DNA from: an uncultured Rickettsiales bacterium
GTDB taxonomy: Bacteria > Pseudomonadota > Alphaproteobacteria > Rickettsiales > Rickettsiaceae
NCBI GenBank assembly: GCA_903952265.1
Contig: CAJBEU010000002.1
Span: 186,001 to 250,000, forward strand
DNA: 64,000 nucleotides
Reading direction: 5' to 3'
In this document: one piece after another, positions 35,537-43,712 of the stretch
Layout: the number at the start of each line of letters is the position of its first letter
Position numbering within the stretch: the first letter of the stretch is position 1
Translations under genes and position numbers: made by a program
Notes under the pieces: model-generated
The model's input: only the letters and a program-made list of their open reading frames with translations
The model's database searches: none
What the model was told of the DNA's origin: nothing

Positions 35537-36934
35537 ATGACTAAATCAAATTATGATCTTGCAGTGATTGGAGCTGGGCCTGGAGGGTACGTTGCTGCAA
35601 TCAGGGCTAGTCAACTTGGAATGAGAGTCGTTTTAATTGAAAAGGAGAATTTAGGGGGTATATGCTTAAATTGGGGATGTATACCAACTAAGGCCCTGCT
35701 AAAGTCTGCGGAAGTTTTTTCCTTGGTTAAAGAATCTTGGAAATACGGAGTTAACGCTCTGCATCCAACTTGCGATATAAAGTTCATGGTAAAGCGTTCA
35801 CGAGACATCGTTGCCTTGTTAAATCAGGGAATAGAAATGCTTTTAAAAAAGAATAAAGTTGAAGTTTTATCTGGGCATGGGAGAATACTGTCTCCGGGTA
35901 CGATTGAAGTTAGTTTGCCAAACAAAGAGACAAAAAGGTTAAAAGCAAAGAACACAATACTTGCAACAGGCGCTAGTGCCCGTACGATCAAGGGCTTTGA
36001 TTTTAATGGTAAGGACGTTTGGAGCTACAAAGATGCAATGATTGCTGAGTCAGTGCCAGAATCGCTAGTGATTGTGGGAGGTGGGGCCATTGGAATAGAG
36101 TTTGCATACATGTATAATTCTTTGGGTAGCAAAGTCACAATATTGGAAAGCTCTTCTAGAATTCTTGCAAAAGAGGATTTAGATGTGTCTAACTTTATGC
36201 ATAATGAATTAAAAAAGAGCGGCATAGAAATATTGACGGACATTGTTTTGGAATCTTTAGATAGGTCCATAGGAGAAATAAAGGTTTCTTTCAATGTCAA
36301 AGGAAACAAAAACTCTATTACTGCAAGTAAGATCTTAATAGCTATAGGAGTAGTTCCAAATAGCTCAAACTTAGGTTTAGAAAATACCAAAGTTGTATCG
36401 GATAAAGGGGTAATTCAGACAGACAAATTTTTGCGTACAAATCAAGAAGGAATTTTTGCAATTGGTGACTTAACCCACGGGCCTTGGGTGGCTCATAAAG
36501 CTAGTATGCAAGCTTTAGTATGCGTTAATGCAATAGCGGGTCTGAAAACCTCTCCTATTAACTTTGATAACATTCCCTTGTGTATATACTCTAACCCTCA
36601 AGTTGCAAGTATCGGTTTATCCGAACATGTCGCAATTGAAAGAGGTTACGAGATTAAGGTAGGTAAATGTCCATTTAAGGCAAGTGGGAAAGCTCTGACA
36701 TCAGGTCATTTTGAAGGTTTTATTAAGTCTATTTTCGACAAAAAATCTGGAGAATTGTTGGGGGTGCATATGGTTGGTGAAGGAGTCAGTGAGCTTATAC
36801 ACTCTTCTGCTTTGGCAAAGCACCTGGAATGTACAGAAGAAGAATTGCTTAACGTAGTTTTTCCTCATCCAACCCTTTCTGAAATTTTGCAAGAATCTGT
36901 TGCAAACGCCTTTGGAATCTCAATACACATCTAA
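35537..36934 (+). CDS. lpd: Dihydrolipoyl dehydrogenase (E3)
   Basis: This flavoprotein re-oxidises the dihydrolipoyl groups of the 2-oxoacid dehydrogenases, passing electrons to NAD+. The 465 residues show the FAD site AVIGAGPGGYVAA, the redox disulfide in GGICLNWGCIPTK (C43, C48), the NAD site VIVGGGAIGIEFA and the C-terminal HPTLSE with the catalytic His-Glu pair. It lies 29 bp after pdhC, which ties it to the pyruvate complex, although it could also serve 2-oxoglutarate dehydrogenase. Confidence 0.96.
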   Translation: MTKSNYDLAVIGAGPGGYVAAIRASQLGMRVVLIEKENLGGICLNWGCIPTKALLKSAEVFSLVKESWKYGVNALHPTCDIKFMVKRSRDIVALLNQGIEMLLKKNKVEVLSGHGRILSPGTIEVSLPNKETKRLKAKNTILATGASARTIKGFDFNGKDVWSYKDAMIAESVPESLVIVGGGAIGIEFAYMYNSLGSKVTILESSSRILAKEDLDVSNFMHNELKKSGIEILTDIVLESLDRSIGEIKVSFNVKGNKNSITASKILIAIGVVPNSSNLGLENTKVVSDKGVIQTDKFLRTNQEGIFAIGDLTHGPWVAHKASMQALVCVNAIAGLKTSPINFDNIPLCIYSNPQVASIGLSEHVAIERGYEIKVGKCPFKASGKALTSGHFEGFIKSIFDKKSGELLGVHMVGEGVSELIHSSALAKHLECTEEELLNVVFPHPTLSEILQESVANAFGISIHI

Positions 36935-37025
36935 AAACTGTTCTTGAAAGTGATTTTTAGTTAGACAAAAAATCTTGATTTCAATTACATTACACAGAAT
37001 AACTTTTATTTTACCGCAGGTAGTA

Positions 37026-37694
37026 ATGTCTTTGCTAGCAACCATTTTTGCTTCAGATTTTGTAATAAAGGTTGTTTTGTTATTATTATTTGGTTCTTCT
37101 GTGATCTCTTGGGCTGTGATTTTTGAGAGATACGTAGTCCATAGAGATCTTATAGTGAAGATGCGTCAATTTGAGAAAATTTTCTGGGAAGCAAAATCTT
37201 TAGATTCACTATACGAATTTACCAGAGGCAAAATGAACAATCCCTTAGCACGCATGTTTGTTAGTGCTATGGAAGAATGTCAAAATCTTAAAGGATCAAC
37301 AAATCATGTATTAAGATCTGGAACAAAAGAGAGAATGTTGTTTTCGATTAACTCAATTAAAAATGCAGAACTATCTAGAGCGGAAAGAAATCTTCCTATA
37401 CTTGCGATTCTTGGATCTAAGGCTCCTTTTCTAGGTCTTTTTGGTACGGTTTGGGGTATAATGCATAGTTTTCAATCAATTGCTGCTTCTAAAAACACAA
37501 GTCTTACCGTTGTCGCTCCTGGGATAGCTGAGGCTTTGTTTGTCACTGCAGTTGGATTGTTTGTTTCCATTCCAGCGATTGTTGCTTACAACTTATTTGC
37601 AGATAGGCTCAATAAACTAGATTCTATAATGCAAAGCTTTATGGGAGATTTATACAACTTGTTTTCGAGGCTTTTAGACGATCATGGTATTTAG
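37026..37694 (+). CDS. tolQ: Tol-Pal system inner membrane protein TolQ
   Basis: TolQ and TolR form a proton channel that powers TolA. I start it at the ATG at 37026, which has an AGG five bases upstream and fits the family's short N-terminus; a TTG at 36975 would add 17 residues. The sequence has three membrane segments: one near the start (VIKVVLLLLFGSSVISWAVIFERY), and a second and third with the motifs LAILGSKAPFLGLFGTVWGIMHSF and VAPGIAEALFVTAVGLFVSIPAIVAYN. It heads tolQ-tolR-tolA and is 91 bp after lpd. Confidence 0.93.
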   Translation: MSLLATIFASDFVIKVVLLLLFGSSVISWAVIFERYVVHRDLIVKMRQFEKIFWEAKSLDSLYEFTRGKMNNPLARMFVSAMEECQNLKGSTNHVLRSGTKERMLFSINSIKNAELSRAERNLPILAILGSKAPFLGLFGTVWGIMHSFQSIAASKNTSLTVVAPGIAEALFVTAVGLFVSIPAIVAYNLFADRLNKLDSIMQSFMGDLYNLFSRLLDDHGI

Positions 37695-37705
37695 GTTAAT
37701 TGAAA

Positions 37706-38134
37706 ATGATGATTCCAGAATGTTTTAAAAGAAAAAAAAACCTTCTAATAGAAGAGATTAATGTTACACCTATGGTTGATGTGATGTTAGTACTTTTGAT
37801 AGTATTTATGATTACTTCTCCTATGCTTGTATCTCAGATTAACGTACGTTTACCTCATGCTGATAGCTCTTTACAAACAGAAGGTAAAGATGATCCCATT
37901 GAAATTAGCGTTACAAAAGATAAAAAAATTTATGTTCTTAGTACTTTAGTGCCTTTGTCTCAATTACAAAAAAAATTAGTCGCAATTTCTCAAGCTAATT
38001 TTGAAGCAAAAATTTTGGTCTCCGGAGATTCTGGCGCTTCTTACGGGGATATCGTTGCCGTAATTGACAAAATCAAGCTGTCGGGATTTTCTAAAATAGG
38101 TCTGATTACCTCAGCAAATCAAAGCAAAGATTAG
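37706..38134 (+). CDS. tolR: Tol-Pal system protein TolR (ExbD/TolR family)
   Basis: TolR has one membrane helix carrying the proton-carrying Asp in INVTPMVDVMLVLLIVFMIT, followed by a periplasmic domain ending KLSGFSKIGLIT. The 142 residues agree with the family. The start is uncertain: TTG at 37700, ATG at 37706 or ATG at 37709; I use 37706. It begins 11 bp after tolQ and ends 24 bp before tolA, so all three are likely cotranscribed. Confidence 0.92.
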   Translation: MMIPECFKRKKNLLIEEINVTPMVDVMLVLLIVFMITSPMLVSQINVRLPHADSSLQTEGKDDPIEISVTKDKKIYVLSTLVPLSQLQKKLVAISQANFEAKILVSGDSGASYGDIVAVIDKIKLSGFSKIGLITSANQSKD

Positions 38135-38158
38135 AACTTTTGCAAAGCAGATTTCATT

Positions 38159-38896
38159 ATGTTACTTGGCTTTAGCGTAAGATTTACATGGGTGTCTTTA
38201 ATATTGCACCTTTCTTGTATAATTGCGTTGGCTTTTATCAAATTTGGAGTTGTGCCTAATTTGGATGATACCCCCAAAGACATATCTATTGTTTTTGATG
38301 TGGTTTCTGACGTTAGAAATATTAAGACTCAAACAACAAAAGTTGCCACTGCTGTTGTGCTAAAAGCCCAGCCAAAGCAGGCAGAAAAAAAGAAAAAGCC
38401 TGTTATTAATAAGGAAGCAACAAAGGTCACAGTTCCTGCCAAAAAAGAGATGCAAAAGATGAAGTCAGATGTTGCCAACACTAAAGTTTTGAAAGAAAAG
38501 ACTCCAAAAAGTCCTGCATTAATTTCAAAACAATCCGAGGAAAAATACGAAGATCCTTTTAGCTTGGGTGAAATTTCAGAAGATACAGCTGAGAGCATAA
38601 AGGCGATTGAATACATAAAAGGAAAAATTGAAGAACATAGAAATTTTGTTGGCCTTTGTGGAAAAGGTTTAGATGAAGTGGAAATGGTATTTGAAATAGG
38701 TATTAATTCTGATGGCTCTATAAGTTTTGCCGAATATTTAGGTGATAATGCTGGAAGATCGATAACTGAAAGCACTAGACAAGCTCTTATACGTCAAAAT
38801 CTTAGGGCAATCCAACTTGCGGCCCCTTTTGATAAATTAGATCTTACAAAACATAAAAATTGGCAAAATCTGAGATTAAGGTTTACTCAAAATTGA
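38159..38896 (+). CDS. tolA: TolA-like periplasm-spanning protein
   Basis: The 245-residue product has an N-terminal membrane anchor (TWVSLILHLSCIIALAFIKFG), a Lys/Ala/Glu-rich helical middle (about 60-130) and a C-terminal domain. That domain has VEMVFEIGINSDGSISFAEYLG and a final LRLRFTQN, which resembles TonB/TolA C-termini. Its position behind tolQ and tolR makes TolA the best name. The coiled middle is much shorter than in E. coli TolA. Its last 21 bases overlap the end of the convergent lgt gene. Confidence 0.82.
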   Translation: MLLGFSVRFTWVSLILHLSCIIALAFIKFGVVPNLDDTPKDISIVFDVVSDVRNIKTQTTKVATAVVLKAQPKQAEKKKKPVINKEATKVTVPAKKEMQKMKSDVANTKVLKEKTPKSPALISKQSEEKYEDPFSLGEISEDTAESIKAIEYIKGKIEEHRNFVGLCGKGLDEVEMVFEIGINSDGSISFAEYLGDNAGRSITESTRQALIRQNLRAIQLAAPFDKLDLTKHKNWQNLRLRFTQN

Positions 38897-39694
38897 CTTG
38901 TTTTCTTCTACTAATTTGAAAGACTGCCAAATTAGAATTGAACCTGCAATTAACAAAGGAGATGAAAGAATTTGTCCCATTGTGCAGTATTTTATTAAGA
39001 AGCCTATTTGAACATCGGGCTCTCTAAAAAACTCTGAGAAAATTCTTGTACATCCGTAGCCAACATAAAACAAACCACTAGTAAGACCTTTATATCTTAA
39101 AGTTTCATATTTACCTACAGACCATCTAATAAAGAAGAAAAGAAAAATACCTTCAAGTATTGCTTCATAAATTTGGCTTGGATGTCGTGCGTGATTGTCT
39201 AAATAAGGAAAGATTACTCCCCAAGGAATGTCAGTTTTGCGACCATACAATTCCTGATTAATAAAATTTGCAATTCTTCCAAGCAATATCACGATTGGAG
39301 CGGATATTGATAATAAATCGCTTAGAGTTTTCCATTCTAAAGAATGCTTTTTACAAAAGAAATATATTGCAATACACACAATAAACATTCCTCCATGAAA
39401 AGACATTCCGCCTTCGTGAATTTTTAATATTTCTAAGGGATTTTGTACATATTTTAAAGGGTCATAGAAGATTACGTAGGCAAGCCTTCCGCCAAATACT
39501 ATAGACAATACGGCCCAGGTAAAAAAATTATCGATATGAATCGTTGAAAAATTGAGTTTGTACAACTTTATTATTCTTTTGATATACAAATATCCTAAAA
39601 ACAGTCCTACCGAATAGGCCATTCCGTACCATTTAACTGAAATAAATCCTATTTTAATCATTACAGGATCAATTATTGGTGCAGTGAAAGTCAT
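38876..39694 (-). CDS. lgt: Prolipoprotein diacylglyceryl transferase
   Basis: Lgt transfers diacylglycerol from phosphatidylglycerol to the lipobox cysteine of prolipoproteins, such as Pal in this window. The 272-residue polytopic membrane protein has the Lgt signature in LLGRIANFINQELYGRKTDIPWG, an early IKWYGMAYSVGLFLGY segment, the EGGMSFHGGM motif and the HPSQIYEAILEG motif. These include the conserved His, Arg and Glu residues. The 21-bp overlap with tolA is tail to tail. Confidence 0.95.
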   Translation of the reverse strand: MTFTAPIIDPVMIKIGFISVKWYGMAYSVGLFLGYLYIKRIIKLYKLNFSTIHIDNFFTWAVLSIVFGGRLAYVIFYDPLKYVQNPLEILKIHEGGMSFHGGMFIVCIAIYFFCKKHSLEWKTLSDLLSISAPIVILLGRIANFINQELYGRKTDIPWGVIFPYLDNHARHPSQIYEAILEGIFLFFFIRWSVGKYETLRYKGLTSGLFYVGYGCTRIFSEFFREPDVQIGFLIKYCTMGQILSSPLLIAGSILIWQSFKLVEENKSILSKP

Positions 39695-39768
39695 AATTAA
39701 AAGTAATTGTCAAATTTACTACTTCGTAGTACCTAAAGCAGTTAGTAAAATATAGGAGTTTTAAATAG

Positions 39769-40461
39769 ATGAATGATCAAACTTTATTTCATGCGATAAT
39801 ATTGTCAATTTTTCCAGAAATGTTTCCCGGAACATTGGGTTTTTCTATTCCAAAAAGAGCTTTGAAAAGTGGAATATGGTCTTATGAAGTTGTTAACATC
39901 AGAGATTTTGGCATAGGTGTGCATAAGAAAGTAGATGATCCACAATGTGCTGGATTGGGTGGAATGGTTATGAAAGCTGATGTTTTAGGCCATGCGATAG
40001 AGAGTCGATTGGATGCAATAGATAAGGTGTATTATTTTTCTCCTAGAGGTAAAAAAATTTCTCAAAAATTTGTGCAGCAGGTGGTACAAAATAATCGAAT
40101 AATGCTAATTTGTGGAAGATTTGAAGGTGTTGACGAGCGTGTATTGGAAGAATACAATGTTGAAGAGCTTAGCATTGGCGACTTTATACTATCTGGTGGT
40201 GAAGTTGCTGCTATGGCCTTTCTTGAGGCCTGCGTGAGAATTTTGCCAGGAGCTTTAGCTAGTGCTGTCATTGAAGACGACTCGTTTGGAGAGGAGATTT
40301 CTGGAATGCTGGAATACCCTCTTTATACCAAGCCTCGTAAATGGAAGAACAGATTCATTCCAGATGTTCTCATGAGTGGGGACCATCAAAAGGTAAATGA
40401 GTGGAAAAGAAAAAAAGCTAGCGAAGTTACTGCGCTAAAAAGACCAGATTTAACTTTATAA
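39769..40461 (+). CDS. trmD: tRNA (guanine-N1)-methyltransferase TrmD
   Basis: TrmD makes m1G37 in tRNAs with G36 (for example Pro, Leu and Arg CCG), preventing +1 frameshifts. The 230-residue SPOUT enzyme has HAIILSIFPEMFPG at its start, VDDPQCAGLGGMVMKADV, LICGRFEGVDERVLEEY and the knot motif LSIGDFILSGGEVAAMAFLEA. TAGGAG lies 10 bases before the ATG, one of the few strong ribosome binding sites seen. rplS follows after 13 bp; rimM and rpsP, the usual upstream partners, are not here. Confidence 0.95.
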   Translation: MNDQTLFHAIILSIFPEMFPGTLGFSIPKRALKSGIWSYEVVNIRDFGIGVHKKVDDPQCAGLGGMVMKADVLGHAIESRLDAIDKVYYFSPRGKKISQKFVQQVVQNNRIMLICGRFEGVDERVLEEYNVEELSIGDFILSGGEVAAMAFLEACVRILPGALASAVIEDDSFGEEISGMLEYPLYTKPRKWKNRFIPDVLMSGDHQKVNEWKRKKASEVTALKRPDLTL

Positions 40462-40474
40462 ATACAGACGAAAA

Positions 40475-40843
40475 GTGTCCAACATTATAGATCAAATAGA
40501 ACAGGAACAGATCTCTAAATTACTAAATGTTAGAGAGCTTCCCAATTTTAAAGTTGGAGATGTAATTAAGGTTGCTCTTAGAGTCTCTTCGTCTTCTTCA
40601 AGTAGAGTGCAGGTATGTCAAGGGCTTGTTATTGCAAGACGCAGTAAAGGTCTTCGTTCTTCTTTTTTGATAAAAAAAATGTCAGATGAGCATGGAGTGG
40701 AATATCACTTTCCACTTTACTCTCCGTGCATAGAGAGTATTACTGTTGTTAGAAGAGGAGTTGTTCGTAAGGCAAAGCTTTACTATTTTAGAAACCTGAC
40801 AGGAAAAGCTGCTAGAATTAAAGAAGACCGAACCAGAGTTTAA
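40475..40843 (+). CDS. rplS: Large ribosomal subunit protein bL19
   Basis: bL19 sits at the 30S-50S interface. The 122 residues have the typical LPNFKVGDVIKVALRVSSSSSSRVQVCQGLVIARR and the C-terminal block ESITVVRRGVVRKAKLYYFRNLTGKAARIKE. The start is GTG at 40475, giving the usual family N-terminus (SNIIDQIEQEQI). It is 13 bp behind trmD and almost certainly cotranscribed with it. Confidence 0.95.
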   Translation: MSNIIDQIEQEQISKLLNVRELPNFKVGDVIKVALRVSSSSSSRVQVCQGLVIARRSKGLRSSFLIKKMSDEHGVEYHFPLYSPCIESITVVRRGVVRKAKLYYFRNLTGKAARIKEDRTRV

Positions 40844-40909
40844 AAAATAGCGAATTAGAGTTTTTTGTTTACTTAACTCAGATGTCGCTTCAATTTTTTT
40901 TATATTAGT

Positions 40910-41437
40910 ATGCAAAAAAAGAGATTGTCTGCTGGAGATAATGTTCCTGATTCTTTCGACGTGCTCATAGAGATTTCTATGAACGAGTCTCACGTAAAAT
41001 ACGAGTTTGATAAAGAGTTGGAATTTCTGCGTGTGGACAGGTTCTTCAAGGCACCTATGTACTATCCATTTAACTATGGGTACATACCCGGTACCTGTGG
41101 AGGAGACGGCGATCCTCTTGATGTAATGGTTGTCTGTCCTCATCCCATCATTCCTTGTACTCTGATTGAATGCCGTCCTGTTGGAGTGTTACTGATGGAT
41201 GATGAGGGTGGAAGAGACGAAAAAATTATAGCTGTACCTCACGAAAAGATTTCTCCTTCTTTTCTAAATGTAAACTCTTTAGCTGATTTGCATTCAGAAG
41301 TTGCAGAAAAGATAGAGCATTTCTTCTCCTATTACAAAGCAGTTGACAACGGTAAATGGGTGAAGATAGAAAGATGGGGCTCTGTTGAAGAAGCTAAATC
41401 TATAATCAAAGGTTGCATTATAAATCTTTCAAAATAA
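40910..41437 (+). CDS. ppa: Inorganic pyrophosphatase
   Basis: This soluble class I enzyme hydrolyses PPi and drives biosynthesis. The 175 residues have the Mg2+-binding DGDPLDVMV signature, the preceding YPFNYGYIPGTCGGDGDPLD loop and VEKIEHFFSYYKAVDNGKW-like residues (here EKIEHFFSYYK). This is the expected length for the bacterial hexameric family. A gene of unknown function follows after 6 bp. Confidence 0.96.
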   Translation: MQKKRLSAGDNVPDSFDVLIEISMNESHVKYEFDKELEFLRVDRFFKAPMYYPFNYGYIPGTCGGDGDPLDVMVVCPHPIIPCTLIECRPVGVLLMDDEGGRDEKIIAVPHEKISPSFLNVNSLADLHSEVAEKIEHFFSYYKAVDNGKWVKIERWGSVEEAKSIIKGCIINLSK

Positions 41438-41443
41438 TCTTGA

Positions 41444-42229
41444 ATGGAAGAAGATGCACGACTTTCCTTAGTAAACTCGTCAAACAAAAAAGCTTCAGAT
41501 AGCAATCATGGCGTTGCTCACAGAAAAACCCCTTTCCGTTCTCATAAAGTTCGCAAAAGTGGATTGAACAGCTCCTTTTTTAGTCATCTTCAAAGAAATC
41601 TTACAAGGACAGAGGATGTTCCTGAAATCAGGGATAATAAAAATTTGTCAAAAATTGCTTTTCAAAAAGAGCTCAATCAAGATTCTTTGCTCGAATCAAA
41701 ACAATATTTGAAAGAGTTAAATTTCAGAATAGAGAATGACTGCTTATTTTTTCCTCAAGCTGTTCAAGAGTTTATCAAGGAGTGTTTTTTATTAAATCTA
41801 AAGAGTGAATCTTTTGTTGCATCACAAGTTTGTCGTTTTTTTGATGCACTGATTAGTTGTTTAATTTTAACAAGTAATGAAAATGCTAGTCTCTTAAGGT
41901 TTGTTTCTTTAAACGACAAGATACGCATTTTTACGCATACGTGGAATGTGGAAATTACTGTTAATCAGAGTGGTAAAATTGAAAGTGTGAAAATATCTAC
42001 TTCAGATAAAATTTTTTTTGACAAGTGTTCTAAAACTACGTCAAAATTCAGACAGATAGTAAATGAATATGATTGTATTGAGGAAGTTGATGTTATCGTG
42101 TCCTTTGAGACCAAAACAGAAGAATCAAAAACTTTTAGCTACAAAGCATATGGATGCTCCAATAAGAATCTAGATTGTGTGGAAATTTTCGAAGAAAAAA
42201 CCTCAAAAAAGCTAAATCTTTTGATTTAA
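41444..42229 (+). CDS. Protein of unknown function following ppa
   Basis: The 261-residue product has a polar N-terminal 60 residues rich in Ser, Asn, Lys and Arg (likely disordered). A mixed part follows, with FPQAVQEFIKECFLLNLKSESFVASQVCRFFDALI (helical), and then a beta-rich region with IRIFTHTWNVEITVNQSGKIESVKIS. No signal peptide or membrane helix is seen and no family is recognised. The disordered start and the later beta-rich part recall flagellar hook-length or secretion proteins, but nothing diagnostic is visible, so that is speculation. The 6-bp gap suggests cotranscription with ppa. Confidence 0.7.
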   Translation: MEEDARLSLVNSSNKKASDSNHGVAHRKTPFRSHKVRKSGLNSSFFSHLQRNLTRTEDVPEIRDNKNLSKIAFQKELNQDSLLESKQYLKELNFRIENDCLFFPQAVQEFIKECFLLNLKSESFVASQVCRFFDALISCLILTSNENASLLRFVSLNDKIRIFTHTWNVEITVNQSGKIESVKISTSDKIFFDKCSKTTSKFRQIVNEYDCIEEVDVIVSFETKTEESKTFSYKAYGCSNKNLDCVEIFEEKTSKKLNLLI

Positions 42230-42387
42230 GATCTTTGTTTAGATTAAAAGAAAAGTAACCTTTTAACATAAAACTAGCTTAAGAAACAACTTAAAATATA
42301 CAGCTGCACAATTTAGCAATACTCTATTAAAGACGTATTGGTGCACTTAACCTTATATTAGAAGATTTTGCGAAATTTTTAGATCTT

Positions 42388-43269
42388 TTAGTCTTCTTCT
42401 TGAGGAATTTTATATAATTTTGCAAGGACATGGTCTAGCTCTACAAGATCTTTAAACCGTATTGTGAGTTCACCTTTTAGTTTGTCTATAGAAGCGCTTG
42501 CTCCCAATTTTTGCGTAATCATTTCTTCTATTTGAGCGATATCTACATCAAGGTCATCATAGCGAGTATTAGACTTCTTTTTGTCTTTTTTTGTGAAATT
42601 TTTAGCTTTTTGATCTAGGCTTTGTAAAAGCTCCTCTGTTTGTCTAACGTTAAGGTTTTTTTCCAAGATTATCTTTACTATGGAGTCTGCATCTTTTCTT
42701 CCTGCAATAATTTTGGCATGGCCCATCGAGATTTTTTGTTGTTCTAGATAACTTTTAATTGATTCAGGTAGAGTATTAATTCTGAGTAAATTGGCAATGT
42801 GGCTTCTGCTTTTTCCTATAATTTGGCTTAACTGATCTTGTGTATAGTCATACTTTTCTATAAAGCTTGCGTAATAAGATGCTTCTTCAGTAATGCTTAA
42901 GTTTTGTCTTTGTAGATTTTCTATTAAAGCTACTGCGTCTGAATCCCTTTGTTCTTTTGGAGATTTAATGATAGCGGGAAGCGTCTTTACGTTTGCTATT
43001 TTGCATGCTCTCCATCTGCGTTCTCCAGCTATAATTGAATACTTTTCGTCTCCTATTTCTTGCAATATAATTGGCTGTAGTATCCCATATTGTCTTATAG
43101 ACTGAGCTAATTCTTCTAGCTTTTCTTCGTCAAAATGCTTTCTAGGCTGATCCGGGTTAGAAACAATTGATTCAATGTCAACATATCTGAGAGGATTGTG
43201 CGCGACTTTGCCAATTTGCTCTCCTAAAATTGCAGCTATTCGACTTGTTTTTGTGTTTGATGTGTCCAT
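42388..43269 (-). CDS. parB: Chromosome partitioning protein ParB
   Basis: ParB is a CTP-dependent DNA clamp that loads at parS sites and partitions the origin with ParA. The 293 residues have the DIESIVSNPDQPRKHFDEEKLEELAQSIRQYGILQPI N-terminal block, the CTP-binding GERRWRACKIAN motif, the ALIENLQRQNLSITEEA segment and the helix-turn-helix TQDQLSQIIGKSRSHIANLLRI. A C-terminal dimerisation region ends ITIRFKDLVELDHVLAKLYKI-like. parA, normally just upstream, is absent; the upstream neighbour is the divergent fliF gene. I did not find a consensus parS site. Confidence 0.94.
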   Translation of the reverse strand: MDTSNTKTSRIAAILGEQIGKVAHNPLRYVDIESIVSNPDQPRKHFDEEKLEELAQSIRQYGILQPIILQEIGDEKYSIIAGERRWRACKIANVKTLPAIIKSPKEQRDSDAVALIENLQRQNLSITEEASYYASFIEKYDYTQDQLSQIIGKSRSHIANLLRINTLPESIKSYLEQQKISMGHAKIIAGRKDADSIVKIILEKNLNVRQTEELLQSLDQKAKNFTKKDKKKSNTRYDDLDVDIAQIEEMITQKLGASASIDKLKGELTIRFKDLVELDHVLAKLYKIPQEED

Positions 43270-43712
43270 AAAATTTTTACTTAAAGTAAAATTAAGCTTT
43301 CACTTTTGTTTTACCTAAATAGTGAGAACGCAACATAATCTTATCAGCTTTAAGTTCAAAAGCATACAGATTTGCAGCATATGTCAACCGAGTAATAAGT
43401 TAAAAGGCAATGTTAAATTGCTTTGTAAAATGTAAAAAGGGCTGATTAGCAATTGAGGCCATGTTTTGCTAAAAGTTTTGACCGATTGGTATGTCTTTTT
43501 TGAAGCATTATGAGCCAATTTTGCAAAGATTTTCACAAATCTATAGTATATATTTATAATGATTAAAACAGCGTTGACTGTTTTTGTAGAGATCATTAGT
43601 TGTGTAACTTGGCAAATGGTCTGCACTGTAAAGTTTTTTTATTTTCAATTTTAAGATGTATGATTTAGAATCTACTTTAATTAAGACATTGTAAGTTTAC
43701 TTGGAATCTATT
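43270..43712. other. 443-bp intergenic region between parB and fliF
   Basis: No gene is supported. A minus-strand frame of 80 codons (43384-43626) has no family features and a composition expected of non-coding AT-rich DNA. The region must contain the divergent promoters of parB and fliF; TTGACT occurs at 43574-43579 without a clear -10. A 17-bp palindrome lies next to parB. I see no DnaA-box cluster that would mark an origin. Confidence 0.5.
43275..43291. promoter_or_regulatory. 17-bp palindrome just upstream of parB
   Basis: TTTTACTT (43275-43282) and AAGTAAAA (43284-43291) are exact reverse complements with one central base, beginning six bases before the parB ATG. The position suggests an operator or translation-control site. 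It does not match the parS consensus TGTTTCACGTGAAACA. Confidence 0.35.

Noticed and set aside
40682-41143. 153-codon minus-strand frame
   Set aside because: It lies opposite the certain rplS and ppa genes and has no domain features.
43384-43626. 80-codon minus-strand frame between parB and fliF
   Set aside because: No family motif, AT-rich non-coding composition and no plausible start context.
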